Shown piece by piece: positions 51,417-59,850 of a stretch of 64,000 bases of DNA. The notes below the pieces were generated by a model that worked only from the letters and a program-made list of their open reading frames with translations, did not search any database and was not told where the DNA came from. Location: positions 1 to 64,000 of the forward strand of contig NZ_LZIR01000088.1 in NCBI RefSeq assembly GCF_001667035.1. Direction: 5' to 3'. The DNA comes from Mycobacterium sp. 852002-51057_SCH5723018. GTDB taxonomy: Bacteria; Actinomycetota; Actinomycetes; Mycobacteriales; Mycobacteriaceae. Made by a program: the position numbers and the translations under genes. Each line of letters begins with the position of its first letter. Within the stretch, counting starts at the first letter, position 1.

Positions 51417-52973
51417 ATGATCCGATTCCGTCGGCGCCGGCGCACACCGCTGCGGGCCACCAGCTCGCTGTCCCTGCGGTGGCGGGTGATGCTGCTGGCG
51501 ATGTCGATGGTGGCCATGGTGGTCGTGCTGATGGCATTTGCCGTCTACGCGGTGATTTCGGCTGCGCTGTACAGCGATATCGACAACCAACTGCAGAGCC
51601 GCGCGCAGTTGCTGATCGCGAGCGGCTCGCTGGCCGCCGACCCCGGGAAGGCCATCGAGGGCACCGCCTATTCCGACGTCAACGCGATACTGGTGAACCC
51701 CGGCCACTCCGTCTACACCGCCAATCAGCCCGGACAGACCCTGCCGGTCGGACCGACCGAGAAGGCCGTGATCCGCGGCGAGCTGTTCATGTCGCGGCGC
51801 ACCGCGGCGGATCAGCGAATCCTTTCCATCCACCTGCCCAACGGCTGTTCACTTCTGATCTCCAAGAGTCTGAAGCCGACCGAGGCGGTGATGACCAGGC
51901 TGCGGTGGGTGCTGCTCATCGTCGGCGGCATTGGTGTCGCGGTCGCCGCGGTGGCCGGGGGCATGGTCACCCGGGCGGGGCTGCGCCCGGTGGCCCGGCT
52001 CACCCAGGCCGCCGAGCGGGTGGCCCGCACCGACGACCTGCGGCCCATCCCGGTGTTCGGCAGTGACGAATTGGCCAGGCTCACAGAGGCTTTCAACCTG
52101 ATGCTGCGGGCCTTGGCCGAGTCCCGGGAGCGGCAGGCGCGGCTGGTCACCGATGCCGGACACGAATTGCGCACCCCGCTGACGTCGCTGCGAACCAACG
52201 TCGAGTTGCTGATGGCCTCGATGGAGCCGGGGGCGCCGCGGCTGCCCGAACAGGAGATGGTCGGCCTGCGCGCCGACGTTCTCGGGCAGATCGAGGAATT
52301 GTCCACGCTAGTAGGCGATTTGGTGGACCTCACCCGCGACGACGCCGGTCAGGTGGTGCACGAGACGGTCGATATGCCCGACGTGATCGATCGCAGCCTG
52401 GAGCGAGTCAGGCGGCGCCGCAACGACATTCACTTCGATGTCGACGTCAGCCCCTGGCAGGTCCACGGTGACGCCGCCGGCCTGTCGCGCGCGGTGCTGA
52501 ACCTGATGGACAACGCCGCCAAGTGGAGCCCGCCGGGCGGCAGCGTCGGGGTAAAGCTGCGGCAACTCGACCCGTCGCACGCCGAGCTGGTCGTTTCCGA
52601 CCATGGCCCGGGCATCCCGCCGCACGAGCGGCGGCTGGTGTTCGAGCGGTTCTACCGATCGACGACGGCGCGCGCGTTGCCCGGGTCGGGCCTGGGGCTG
52701 GCGATCGTCAAGAAGGTGGTCCTCAACCACGGCGGGTTGCTTCGCATCGAGGACACCGTGCCGGGTGGCCAGCCCCCGGGCACTTCCATTCACGTGCTGC
52801 TTCCCGGCCGGCCGATGCCGGATGCGGCATATCCGACGCCTGCGCCCGGCACTAAAATCGACAAGACCGAAGACGAGACCGGCCCCGCCGTGCCAGTGAC
52901 GGACAAAGCGGCGAACTCTCGGGATTCGGCGAGCGTTATCTCAGTGGACTCTCAGTCCGCGCGGGCAAGGTAG
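51417..52973 (+). CDS. mprB: Sensor histidine kinase MprB
   Basis: MprB is the membrane sensor for MprA. The 518 residues show a first helix near 25-50, an extracytoplasmic domain of about 110 residues, a second helix near 160-182, a HAMP domain, the H-box DAGHELRTPLTSLR near 243, the N-box NLMDNAAKWSP, and G-box segments DHGPGIPPHE and GSGLGLAIVKK. It responds to envelope stress, and DnaK contact regulates it in M. tuberculosis. Its last codons contain a second MprA box that serves pepD. Confidence 0.95.
   Translation: MIRFRRRRRTPLRATSSLSLRWRVMLLAMSMVAMVVVLMAFAVYAVISAALYSDIDNQLQSRAQLLIASGSLAADPGKAIEGTAYSDVNAILVNPGHSVYTANQPGQTLPVGPTEKAVIRGELFMSRRTAADQRILSIHLPNGCSLLISKSLKPTEAVMTRLRWVLLIVGGIGVAVAAVAGGMVTRAGLRPVARLTQAAERVARTDDLRPIPVFGSDELARLTEAFNLMLRALAESRERQARLVTDAGHELRTPLTSLRTNVELLMASMEPGAPRLPEQEMVGLRADVLGQIEELSTLVGDLVDLTRDDAGQVVHETVDMPDVIDRSLERVRRRRNDIHFDVDVSPWQVHGDAAGLSRAVLNLMDNAAKWSPPGGSVGVKLRQLDPSHAELVVSDHGPGIPPHERRLVFERFYRSTTARALPGSGLGLAIVKKVVLNHGGLLRIEDTVPGGQPPGTSIHVLLPGRPMPDAAYPTPAPGTKIDKTEDETGPAVPVTDKAANSRDSASVISVDSQSARAR
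52939..52955. promoter_or_regulatory. MprA box at the end of mprB, upstream of pepD
   Basis: TCTCAG occurs at 52939 and 52950, 11 bases apart, within the last codons of mprB and about 100 bases upstream of pepD. Same spacing as the box at 50673-50690. MprA activates pepD in M. tuberculosis. Confidence 0.65.
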
Positions 52974-53057
52974 GTCTGCAGTTACTGTTGGACTCGAGCG
53001 AAGTCGATCCGACATTGATCCGATATCTCCGATATAGAGGAAGAGCGACGTAGCGAC

Positions 53058-54557
53058 ATGACGAATGACCCGAGGTATTCGCCGCCGCCGCAGCAGCCGG
53101 GTTACCCCACCGGGCCTAATCAGCCTGTCCACCCTGCCTATGCCCACGGGCAGCAGCCGTACAACCAGCAGTTCGACTGGCGTTACCAGCCGCAGCAGCA
53201 GCCGGCGCCGACGGGCCAGTACCGTCGGCCCTACGAGCCGTTCGGCAACACCGGGCCGGGCCGGTTACCGGGCGGCGGGCCCGGTCCCATCCCCGGCGGT
53301 ACCGGGGCCATTCCCCTTTCCGGGACGACCGGGACCGGTCCGATACCCGGAATGCTGCCGCCGATGCCGCCCCCGCACGGCCCGGTACGCGAAAAGCGTT
53401 CCCGCGCAGGCCTACTGGTCGCGAGCGCGCTGGCGATCGCGGTCGTCTCGGCCGGTATCGGCGGCGCCGCGGCAACGGCTGTCGAACTGGGCACGCACTC
53501 GGCGGCCGGCAACGGCCGCGGGATAATCCCGGGGGCAGCCCCCAGCGTTCCGGCCGCGAACATGCCGCCGGGCAGCGTCGAACAGGTCGCCTCCAAGGTG
53601 GTGCCCAGTGTCGTCATGCTGGAGACCGACATGGGTCGCCAGTCCGAAGAGGGCTCCGGCATCGTGCTGTCGGCCGACGGGCTCATTCTGACCAATAACC
53701 ATGTAGTGGCGGCCGCGGCCAAGCCGGGCGGTCCCCCCGGGCCCAGCGGGCCCCCCGGGCCCCCCGGGCCCTCCGGTGCGCCCGGTGGTCCGCCGCCGAA
53801 AACGACGGTGACCTTCTCTGACGGCCGCACCGCGCCGTTCACGGTCGTCGGCGCCGACCCCACCAGCGACATCGCCGTGATTCGCGTGCAGGGCATCCCC
53901 AACCTCACCCCCATCTCGATGGGTTCCTCGACGGATTTGCGGGTCGGCCAGCCGGTGGTGGCGATCGGCTCACCCCTGGGTCTGTCGGGCACGGTGACCA
54001 CCGGGATCATCAGCGCGCTGAACCGGCCGGTGTCCACGACCGGCGAGGCGGGCAACCAGAACACCGTGCTGGACGCGATTCAGACCGACGCGGCGATCAA
54101 CCCGGGTAACTCCGGTGGGGCGTTGGTAAACATGAGCGGCCAGCTGGTGGGCGTGAACTCGGCGATCGCCACGCTGGGTGCCGATTCGCCGGACGCCCAG
54201 AGCGGCTCGATCGGCTTGGGCTTCGCGATTCCGGTCGACCAGGCCAAGCGCATCGCCGACGAGCTGATCAGCACCGGCAAGGCGACGCACGCCTCGCTGG
54301 GCGTGCAGGTGACCAGCGACAAGGCCGCCCCCGGCGCCAAGATCGTCGACGTCGTGCCCAACGGCGCGGCTGCGGGCGCCGGGGTTCCCAAGGGCGTCGT
54401 CGTCACCAAGGTGGACGACCGCCCGATCAACAACGCCGATGCGCTGGTTGCCGCCGTGCGGTCCAAGGCGCCGGGCGACAAGGTGACGCTGACCTACCAG
54501 GATCCCGGCGGCGCGAGCCGCACCGTGCAGGTCACGCTCGGCAAGGCGGACCAGTAA
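53058..54557 (+). CDS. pepD: HtrA-like serine protease PepD
   Basis: This is a membrane-anchored HtrA-type protease and chaperone for envelope quality control. The 499 residues start with a cytoplasmic Pro/Gln/Gly-rich region (about 1-115), then one membrane helix (about 117-138). The trypsin-like domain has the triad His in TNNHVV, Asp in DPTSDIAV and Ser in GNSGG. A collagen-like Gly-Pro-Pro run lies between the His and Asp. The PDZ domain is at the C-terminus (about 405-495). It is induced by MprAB and SigE. Its stop overlaps the moaB2 start by one base (TAATG). Confidence 0.95.
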   Translation: MTNDPRYSPPPQQPGYPTGPNQPVHPAYAHGQQPYNQQFDWRYQPQQQPAPTGQYRRPYEPFGNTGPGRLPGGGPGPIPGGTGAIPLSGTTGTGPIPGMLPPMPPPHGPVREKRSRAGLLVASALAIAVVSAGIGGAAATAVELGTHSAAGNGRGIIPGAAPSVPAANMPPGSVEQVASKVVPSVVMLETDMGRQSEEGSGIVLSADGLILTNNHVVAAAAKPGGPPGPSGPPGPPGPSGAPGGPPPKTTVTFSDGRTAPFTVVGADPTSDIAVIRVQGIPNLTPISMGSSTDLRVGQPVVAIGSPLGLSGTVTTGIISALNRPVSTTGEAGNQNTVLDAIQTDAAINPGNSGGALVNMSGQLVGVNSAIATLGADSPDAQSGSIGLGFAIPVDQAKRIADELISTGKATHASLGVQVTSDKAAPGAKIVDVVPNGAAAGAGVPKGVVVTKVDDRPINNADALVAAVRSKAPGDKVTLTYQDPGGASRTVQVTLGKADQ

Positions 54558-55117
54558 TGAGAGTCGAAGAACCCTTGAACGAGTCACTGTCGGAACTCGG
54601 ATATACCGTTGCACCCATGGAGACGGGTGCGGAATTGGTGGTCGGCCGGGCGCTGGTCGTGGTGGTCGACGACCGCACCGCCCACGGCGACGAGGAGGAC
54701 CACAGTGGGCCCCTGGTCACCGAGCTGCTCACCGAGGCGGGCTTCGTGGTCGACGGTGTGGTGGCGGTGGCGGCCGACGAGGTCGAGATCCGCAACGCGC
54801 TGAACACCGCGGTGATCGGCGGGGTGGACCTGGTGGTCTCGGTCGGTGGGACCGGAGTCACCCCGCGCGACGTCGCACCCGAGGCCACCCGCGACATCCT
54901 GGATCGAGAAATCCTGGGCATCGCCGAAGCTATCCGCGCCTCGGGGCTGTCCGCGGGAATCATCGATGCCGGCTTGTCGCGAGGCCTGGCCGGGGTGTCC
55001 GGAAGCACGCTGGTGGTCAACCTCGCCGGCTCCCGTTACGCGGTGCGTGACGGAATGGCGACGCTGAATCCGCTTGCGGCTCAGATCATCGGCCAGTTGT
55101 CCAGCCTGGAGATCTAG
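54557..55117 (+). CDS. moaB2: MogA/MoaB-family molybdopterin protein MoaB2
   Basis: This 186-residue protein has the MogA/MoaB fold that binds molybdopterin. It contains DLVVSVGGTGVTPRDVAPEA near residue 95, the family GGTG and PRD elements, and a final GVSGSTLVVNLAGS where MogA proteins have LPG. In Mtb it is co-expressed with pepD and mprAB, and it was found bound to the sigma factor SigA/E system; a role in Moco synthesis is not proven. ATG 54557 overlaps the pepD stop; an ATG at 54617 is also possible. Confidence 0.9.
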   Translation: MRVEEPLNESLSELGYTVAPMETGAELVVGRALVVVVDDRTAHGDEEDHSGPLVTELLTEAGFVVDGVVAVAADEVEIRNALNTAVIGGVDLVVSVGGTGVTPRDVAPEATRDILDREILGIAEAIRASGLSAGIIDAGLSRGLAGVSGSTLVVNLAGSRYAVRDGMATLNPLAAQIIGQLSSLEI

Positions 55118-55127
55118 AAGCGGGCTG

Positions 55128-55589
55128 TCACTGCGATTCGGCCTCCGCTCGCGGTCCGCGCTCCGGAGGCGGTGTCTTGGCCGCCGCGCCACCGTGCCGG
55201 CCCGCCGAGTCCCCGTTGGTCTGGCCGAGCAGGTCGCGGATTTCGGTGAGCAGGACGATCTGGGCGTCGTCCGCCTGCTCCACCTCGCCGCGCTTGCGGA
55301 ATGTGTTGTAGGGCAACACGACCAGGAAGTACACCACCGCGGCCACAATGACGAAGTTGATCGCGGCCGAAATGACGTTGTTGAGGTCGATGGCCTGACC
55401 GCCGCCGATGCTGATCCGCAAGATGCCGTAGTTGGACTGCTGGTTGACGCCTACCCGGTTGACCAACGGCTTGATGATGTTGTCGGTGAACTGCGTGACC
55501 AATGCGGTGAAGGCGGTACCGATGACCACCGCGACGGACAGGTCGACGATGTTGCCCCTTGAGAGAAACTCCTTGAACCCCTTGAGCAT
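55128..55589 (-). CDS. mscL: Large-conductance mechanosensitive channel
   Basis: MscL opens under membrane tension to release solutes on osmotic downshock. The 153-residue protein starts MLKGFKEFLSRGNIVDLSVA, with the cytoplasmic amphipathic helix then TM1 (about 15-45) and TM2 (about 70-95). The C-terminal tail is charged and helical. It is convergent with moaB2 (10 bases). Length and sequence are normal. Confidence 0.96.
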   Translation of the reverse strand: MLKGFKEFLSRGNIVDLSVAVVIGTAFTALVTQFTDNIIKPLVNRVGVNQQSNYGILRISIGGGQAIDLNNVISAAINFVIVAAVVYFLVVLPYNTFRKRGEVEQADDAQIVLLTEIRDLLGQTNGDSAGRHGGAAAKTPPPERGPRAEAESQ

Positions 55590-55655
55590 TCAGATGTCCT
55601 TTCTGGGACTGGACACAGTTTGCTGCGGATCACGCGGCGAGCCGCGGCCAGGCAC

Positions 55656-56336
55656 TCAGTGCAGGGTGAGCGTCACCGTTTGACCCAGCACCGCGCCTGC
55701 CACCGTGTTCGCCACGCGAGCCGGCAGCGCGACCAACACTACGCGGTCGCTATCGGCAGCCTGAACCTTCTGCTTGGCCGAAACAAGCACGACGACGGCG
55801 TCGGTTGCTACCACTTTGGTCACGGGCTGGGTTCCCGCCGGCGAGTCGGTGGTCGGCGCGGCCAGCACGTCGACGACGTCGCCGGCGCGGACCAGGTCGA
55901 TCAGGGCGCCATCGGCCAGGTGCAGCGGGACGATGCGGGACCCCGGCCCGGCCTTCGATCCGATCGCGGCCTCGGCCAACCGGCTGCCCAGCAACCGGAC
56001 GTCGGTGAGCACCTCGCCGCGCCTGGTCGGGCCGGCCAGTGTCGAACCGACCACCGCGCCCAGGTCGCCCTGCGACCCATCGGGAATCGTTGCGGCCAAA
56101 CGCTTTTCGAGCCGGACATCGTCGGGTGTCAACGCGGCACCGGGGCGCAGGTCGCGGACGGCCACCACCACCTGGGCGCTGTCGCCGTCCGGGTTGGACC
56201 GTAGCGCCGCGATGGCGGCCAACACGACGAGGCCGGCCGCGGCCACGCGCCGGGCCAGCACCGTGCGGGTCCAGTCCGGGCGCAGCGACGCCGATATCCG
56301 GCGCAATAGCGTCGGGTTCAGCGATGGTTCCCGCAC
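55656..56336 (-). CDS. SAF-domain membrane protein
   Basis: This 226-residue protein has one N-terminal membrane helix (about 28-45, VAAAGLVVLAAIAAL) and a SAF domain after it (VVVAVRDLRPGAALTPDDV near residue 55, then TRRGEVLTDVRLLG). SAF domains are found in CpaB/FlgA-like proteins that help assemble pili and flagella, and in enzymes with an antifreeze-like fold. No pilus genes are nearby, so its job is unknown. GTG 56336 is the likely start. It is found near mscL and ruc in other mycobacteria. Confidence 0.8.
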   Translation of the reverse strand: MREPSLNPTLLRRISASLRPDWTRTVLARRVAAAGLVVLAAIAALRSNPDGDSAQVVVAVRDLRPGAALTPDDVRLEKRLAATIPDGSQGDLGAVVGSTLAGPTRRGEVLTDVRLLGSRLAEAAIGSKAGPGSRIVPLHLADGALIDLVRAGDVVDVLAAPTTDSPAGTQPVTKVVATDAVVVLVSAKQKVQAADSDRVVLVALPARVANTVAGAVLGQTVTLTLH

Positions 56337-56410
56337 GCCGCAACGGTAAGCGCGGCGCGGCCGCGGCGCTGCCGGTCAGAAAGCCGGTTGTGGATAAGCG
56401 TTAGGCCTAA

Positions 56411-56461
56411 TGGCGCCGACCCGCGGCGCCCGGCGCCGGCGCCGCGCTTGCGATCGCCGCT
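56411..56461. repeat. Diverged palindromic element reaching the ruc stop codon
   Basis: The segment resembles the 45-bp family (core CGCCCGGC, then CGCCGCGCT and GCGATCGCC) with an insertion of a few bases. It ends in the stop codon of ruc and would form a strong hairpin, so it may act as the ruc terminator. Confidence 0.5.
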
Positions 56462-56789
56462 AGGTCGAGGCGCCCGCGGTGGACGGGGCTGGGCTGCTGG
56501 TCGACTTCTCGCTCGACCCGTTGCTGGAACCGTTCTTTTCGCTCGACCCCGAGCTTGACGCCGCATCGCTGGTCGAGGACGCGTTGGCCGCGGTCTTTGA
56601 CTTTTTGCTTTCCTCGCGGCTGTCGGTGCGGTAGAAGCCGCTGCCCTTGAACACGATTCCGACGGAGTTGAACAGCTTGCGCAGCCGACCGGAGCACTCC
56701 TCGCAGGTGGTCAGGGCGTCGTCGGTGAAGGCCTGCACCATGTCGAAGCGGTTGCCGCACTGGGTGCACTCGTAGCTGTAAGTCGGCAC
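56460..56789 (-). CDS. ruc: Redox-regulated chaperone Ruc (FmdB-type zinc ribbon), Rv0991c-like
   Basis: This 109-residue protein has a zinc ribbon at residues 8-36 (CTQC then CEEC, the FmdB/CxxC-CxxC type) and an unstructured C-terminus of Ser, Lys, Gly and Glu. Its M. tuberculosis counterpart, Rv0991c, is a small chaperone activated by oxidation of these cysteines that prevents aggregation and hands clients to DnaK. GTG 56789 follows GGAGG. A CIRCE-like operator lies 29 bases upstream, consistent with HrcA control and heat-shock induction. Confidence 0.92.
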   Translation of the reverse strand: MPTYSYECTQCGNRFDMVQAFTDDALTTCEECSGRLRKLFNSVGIVFKGSGFYRTDSREESKKSKTAANASSTSDAASSSGSSEKNGSSNGSSEKSTSSPAPSTAGAST

Positions 56790-56817
56790 TAGGGAACCTC
56801 CGTGAACGTAAAGTCTG

Positions 56818-56844
56818 TTAGCACTCTACCGTGTCTAGTGCTAG
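56818..56844. promoter_or_regulatory. CIRCE element (HrcA operator) upstream of ruc
   Basis: TTAGCACTC, nine bases, TAGTGCTAG. The published CIRCE is TTAGCACTC-N9-GAGTGCTAA, so the left arm is perfect and the right arm matches at seven of nine positions. It lies 29 bases upstream of the ruc start. Confidence 0.85.
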
Positions 56845-56863
56845 AACCGCTGCGTGAACTTTC

Positions 56864-57469
56864 TCATTCCCCGCCGCGGCCGCCAGAAAACACCGCGATC
56901 AAACCGCGCCGGGGCGTGAGCACATGGGTCATCGGCACGTCGTGCGCCTCCGCGGGCAGCTCGTCGAGGAACTCGTCGTCGCGCACCACGGCGACCAGAC
57001 GCGCGTGCGGGTCCCGGCCGCCCAGCGAGCGGTCGTAAAACCCGCGCCCCCGACCCAGTCGCACGCCCCGACGGTCGACGGCCAGCGCCGGGACGATCAC
57101 CAGGCCCGCCTCGACGAGCGCGGACTCCGGCAGCCACGGCTCCGGCGGCTCGAGCAAGCCCCAGCGACCGGGGATGAGCCGGCCCGGCCGGTACTCGCCC
57201 CACCGCAGCGGCGACGGCACGCCGTCGGCGTCGGTGCGCGCAACCGGCAGCAGTACCCGTCCCGCCCGGCGCAGCAACGCGTCCAGCATCTCGACCGAAC
57301 CCGGCTCGGTGCCCACCGGCACGTAGGCGCACACCGTGGTGCCGCTGCTCACCGCGCCCTCTAGGTGGTCGCTGAGCATGCGGGCCTCGGCGGCCCGGAC
57401 GGCGTCGGCAACGGCGGCGCGGGCCGCCAGCAGCCGGTCCCGCAACCCGGTTTTGCTCGCGGTCGCCAT
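56864..57469 (-). CDS. 5-formyltetrahydrofolate cyclo-ligase family protein, Rv0992c-like
   Basis: This 201-residue protein belongs to the MTHFS family, which uses ATP to turn 5-formyl-THF to 5,10-methenyl-THF and so salvages stored folate. The N-terminal segment with DRLLAARAAVADA and the late VVIPALAVDRRGVRLGRGRGFYDRSLGG motif, with its GRGRGFYDR loop, are the ATP-binding features. ATG 57469 is used. It is divergent from galU, with 76 bases between. Catalysis is likely because the loop is intact. Confidence 0.9.
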   Translation of the reverse strand: MATASKTGLRDRLLAARAAVADAVRAAEARMLSDHLEGAVSSGTTVCAYVPVGTEPGSVEMLDALLRRAGRVLLPVARTDADGVPSPLRWGEYRPGRLIPGRWGLLEPPEPWLPESALVEAGLVIVPALAVDRRGVRLGRGRGFYDRSLGGRDPHARLVAVVRDDEFLDELPAEAHDVPMTHVLTPRRGLIAVFSGGRGGE

Positions 57470-57545
57470 GCGTTAACCATGACAGCATGGGTATTCGGCC
57501 TGCCATGCAGCGGCCGCAAACCCTATGAGCGCTATGGTGTGAACG

Positions 57546-58460
57546 ATGTCACGGCCAGATGAAGTCCCGATCCCGTACACGGCGATCGTCCCCGCGGCCG
57601 GCCTGGGCACGCGTTTCCTGCCGGCAACCAAGACGGTGCCCAAAGAGCTGCTGCCCGTCGTCGACACCCCCGGCATCGAGCTGGTCGCCGAGGAGGCGGC
57701 CGCGGCCGGTGCCGAGCGGTTGGTCATCATCACCTCCGAGGGCAAGGACGGCGTCGTCGCGCACTTCGTCGAAGACCTGGTTCTGGAGGGCACGCTTGAG
57801 GCGCGGGGCAAGAAGGCGATGCTCGACAAGGTGCGCCGGGCGCCGCAGCTGATCAAGGTGGAGTCCGTCGTCCAGGCCGAGCCGCTTGGGCTCGGGCACG
57901 CCATCAGCTGCGTGGAGCCAACGCTGGCCGCCGACGAGGACGCCGTCATGGTGCTGCTTCCCGACGACTTGGTGCTGCCGACCGGCGTGCTGGAGATCAT
58001 GTCGAGAGTGCGGGCCCAGCGCGGCGGCACGGTGTTGTGTGCCATCGAGGTGACCCCCGAAGAGATCAGCGCCTATGGGGTTTTCGACGTCGAGCCCGTC
58101 GTCGACGATGACAATCCTGACGTGCTCAAGGTCAAAGGCATGGTCGAAAAGCCCAAGGCCTCCGAGGCCCCGTCGATGTATGCCGCGGCGGGCCGCTACG
58201 TGCTCGACCGCGCCATCTTCGACGCGCTGGGCCGCATCGACCGAGGGGCCGGGGGCGAGATGCAGCTCACCGATGCGATCGCCCTGCTGATCAAGGAGGG
58301 CCACCCGGTGCATGTGGTGGTACATCACGGATCCCGACACGACTTAGGAAATCCCGGCGGCTACCTGAAGGCTGCGGTTGACTTTGCATTGGATCGTGAC
58401 GACTATGGCCCGGCTTTGCGGCGATGGTTGGTGACGCGATTGGGCCTGACCGAGCAGTAG
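57546..58460 (+). CDS. galU: UTP-glucose-1-phosphate uridylyltransferase
   Basis: GalU makes UDP-glucose for glycans and glycolipids. The 304-residue protein has the nucleotidyltransferase signature GLGTRFLPATKTVPKELLPV near residue 19 and VEKPKASEAPS near residue 200, with the metal-binding region MVLLPDDLVL. The length is normal. It heads a rightward run with glp/moeA1, rimJ and glpR. Confidence 0.96.
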   Translation: MSRPDEVPIPYTAIVPAAGLGTRFLPATKTVPKELLPVVDTPGIELVAEEAAAAGAERLVIITSEGKDGVVAHFVEDLVLEGTLEARGKKAMLDKVRRAPQLIKVESVVQAEPLGLGHAISCVEPTLAADEDAVMVLLPDDLVLPTGVLEIMSRVRAQRGGTVLCAIEVTPEEISAYGVFDVEPVVDDDNPDVLKVKGMVEKPKASEAPSMYAAAGRYVLDRAIFDALGRIDRGAGGEMQLTDAIALLIKEGHPVHVVVHHGSRHDLGNPGGYLKAAVDFALDRDDYGPALRRWLVTRLGLTEQ

Positions 58461-58537
58461 CCGGGCTTTGACCCGGCCCGGCCGACGCGGCGGGCCCGCC
58501 CGAGACGGCTCGACGCCGATGGCAGAGAGGCGCGCTG

Positions 58538-59830
58538 GTGCGTTCTGTTGAGGAGCAGCAGGCCCGAATAACGGCCGCCGCGGTGGCCCCGCGACCGATA
58601 CGGGTGGCCATTGCCGAGGCGCAGGGATTGATGTGCGCCGAGGAGGTGGTGACCGAGCGGCCCATGCCCGGCTTCGACCAGGCGGCGATCGACGGCTACG
58701 CCGTGCGCAGCGTGGACGTGCTGGGCGTCGGTGAGGTGGGCGCCGAGGCGCTCGGTGAACCACCCGACCAGGCGGCCGGCGACGAAGACCGGCGCGAGGG
58801 GCTGGTCCTGCCGGTGATGGGAACCATCGAAGCGGGATCGCGCACACCCAGCCGGCTCCAGCCGCGGCAGGCCGTCCGAGTGCGGACCGGCGCCCCGCTG
58901 CCCACGCTGGCCGACGCGGTCCTGCCGCTGCGGTGGACCGATGGCGGGACGTCGCACGTGCGGATTCTGCGCGGGGCGCCGTCGGGCGCCTATGTGCGCC
59001 GCGCCGGCGACGACGTCCAGCCCGGCGACGTCGCCGTGCGCGCCGGCAGCATCATCGGCGCGGCACAGGTCGGGCTGCTGGCGGCGGTCGGCCGCGAGCG
59101 GGTGCTGGTGCATCCTCGGCCGCGACTGTCGGTGATGGCGGTGGGGGGCGAGCTGGTCGACATCTCGCGCACTCCGGGCAACGGGCAGGTCTACGACGTG
59201 AACTCCTACGCGCTGGCCGCGGCCGGCCGGGACGCCGGCGCCGAGGTCAACAGGATCGGCATCGTCAGCGCCGAACCCAACCAGCTCCGTGAGGTCGTGG
59301 AAGGGCAGATCAATCGCGCCGAGGTGCTGGTGATCGCCGGCGCGGTCGGGGGAGCCGCCGCCGAGGCGGTGCGCTCGGTGCTGTCCGAGCTGGGCGAGAT
59401 GGAGGTCGTCCGGGTCGCCATGCATCCCGGATCCGTGCAGGGCTTTGGCCAGCTGGGCCGCGAGGGCGTCCCGACGTTTCTGCTGCCGGCCAATCCGGTC
59501 AGCGCGCTGGTGGTCTTCGAGGTCATGGTCCGGCCGCTGATCCGGCTGTCGCTGGGCAAGCGCCAGCCGATGCGCCGGATCGTGCGGGCCCGCGCACTCT
59601 CGCCGATCACCTCCGTCGCCGGACGCAAGGGGTATCTTCGCGGTCAGCTGATGCGTGACCAGGAAAGCGGTGAGTACCTGGTGCAGGCACTCGGCGGGGC
59701 CCCCGGGGCGTCATCGCACCTGCTGGCGACCCTCGCCGAGGCGAACTGCTTGGTCGTGGTTCCCACCGGCGCCGAGCAGATCCGCACCGGTGAAATCGTC
59801 GACGTCGCCTTCCTGGCTCAGCGCGGCTAG
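58538..59830 (+). CDS. glp: Gephyrin/MoeA-like protein Glp (MoeA1), probable divisome factor
   Basis: This 430-residue protein has the MoeA fold. The N-terminal PMPGFDQAAIDGYAV segment is intact. However, the SGGVSxGxxD motif of MoeA is replaced by VIAGAVGGAAAEAVR, the PGKP motif by HPGSVQG, and LPGNPVS by LPANPVS. These residues bind molybdopterin and the metal in true MoeA. In Corynebacterium the gene in this position (glp) encodes a divisome protein that binds FtsZ and its receptor GlpR. The same gene order (galU-glp-rimJ-glpR) is found here. Molybdenum-cofactor activity is therefore doubtful. Confidence 0.9.
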   Translation: MRSVEEQQARITAAAVAPRPIRVAIAEAQGLMCAEEVVTERPMPGFDQAAIDGYAVRSVDVLGVGEVGAEALGEPPDQAAGDEDRREGLVLPVMGTIEAGSRTPSRLQPRQAVRVRTGAPLPTLADAVLPLRWTDGGTSHVRILRGAPSGAYVRRAGDDVQPGDVAVRAGSIIGAAQVGLLAAVGRERVLVHPRPRLSVMAVGGELVDISRTPGNGQVYDVNSYALAAAGRDAGAEVNRIGIVSAEPNQLREVVEGQINRAEVLVIAGAVGGAAAEAVRSVLSELGEMEVVRVAMHPGSVQGFGQLGREGVPTFLLPANPVSALVVFEVMVRPLIRLSLGKRQPMRRIVRARALSPITSVAGRKGYLRGQLMRDQESGEYLVQALGGAPGASSHLLATLAEANCLVVVPTGAEQIRTGEIVDVAFLAQRG

Positions 59831-59850
59831 ACCGAACGACTGCGCTCCCC

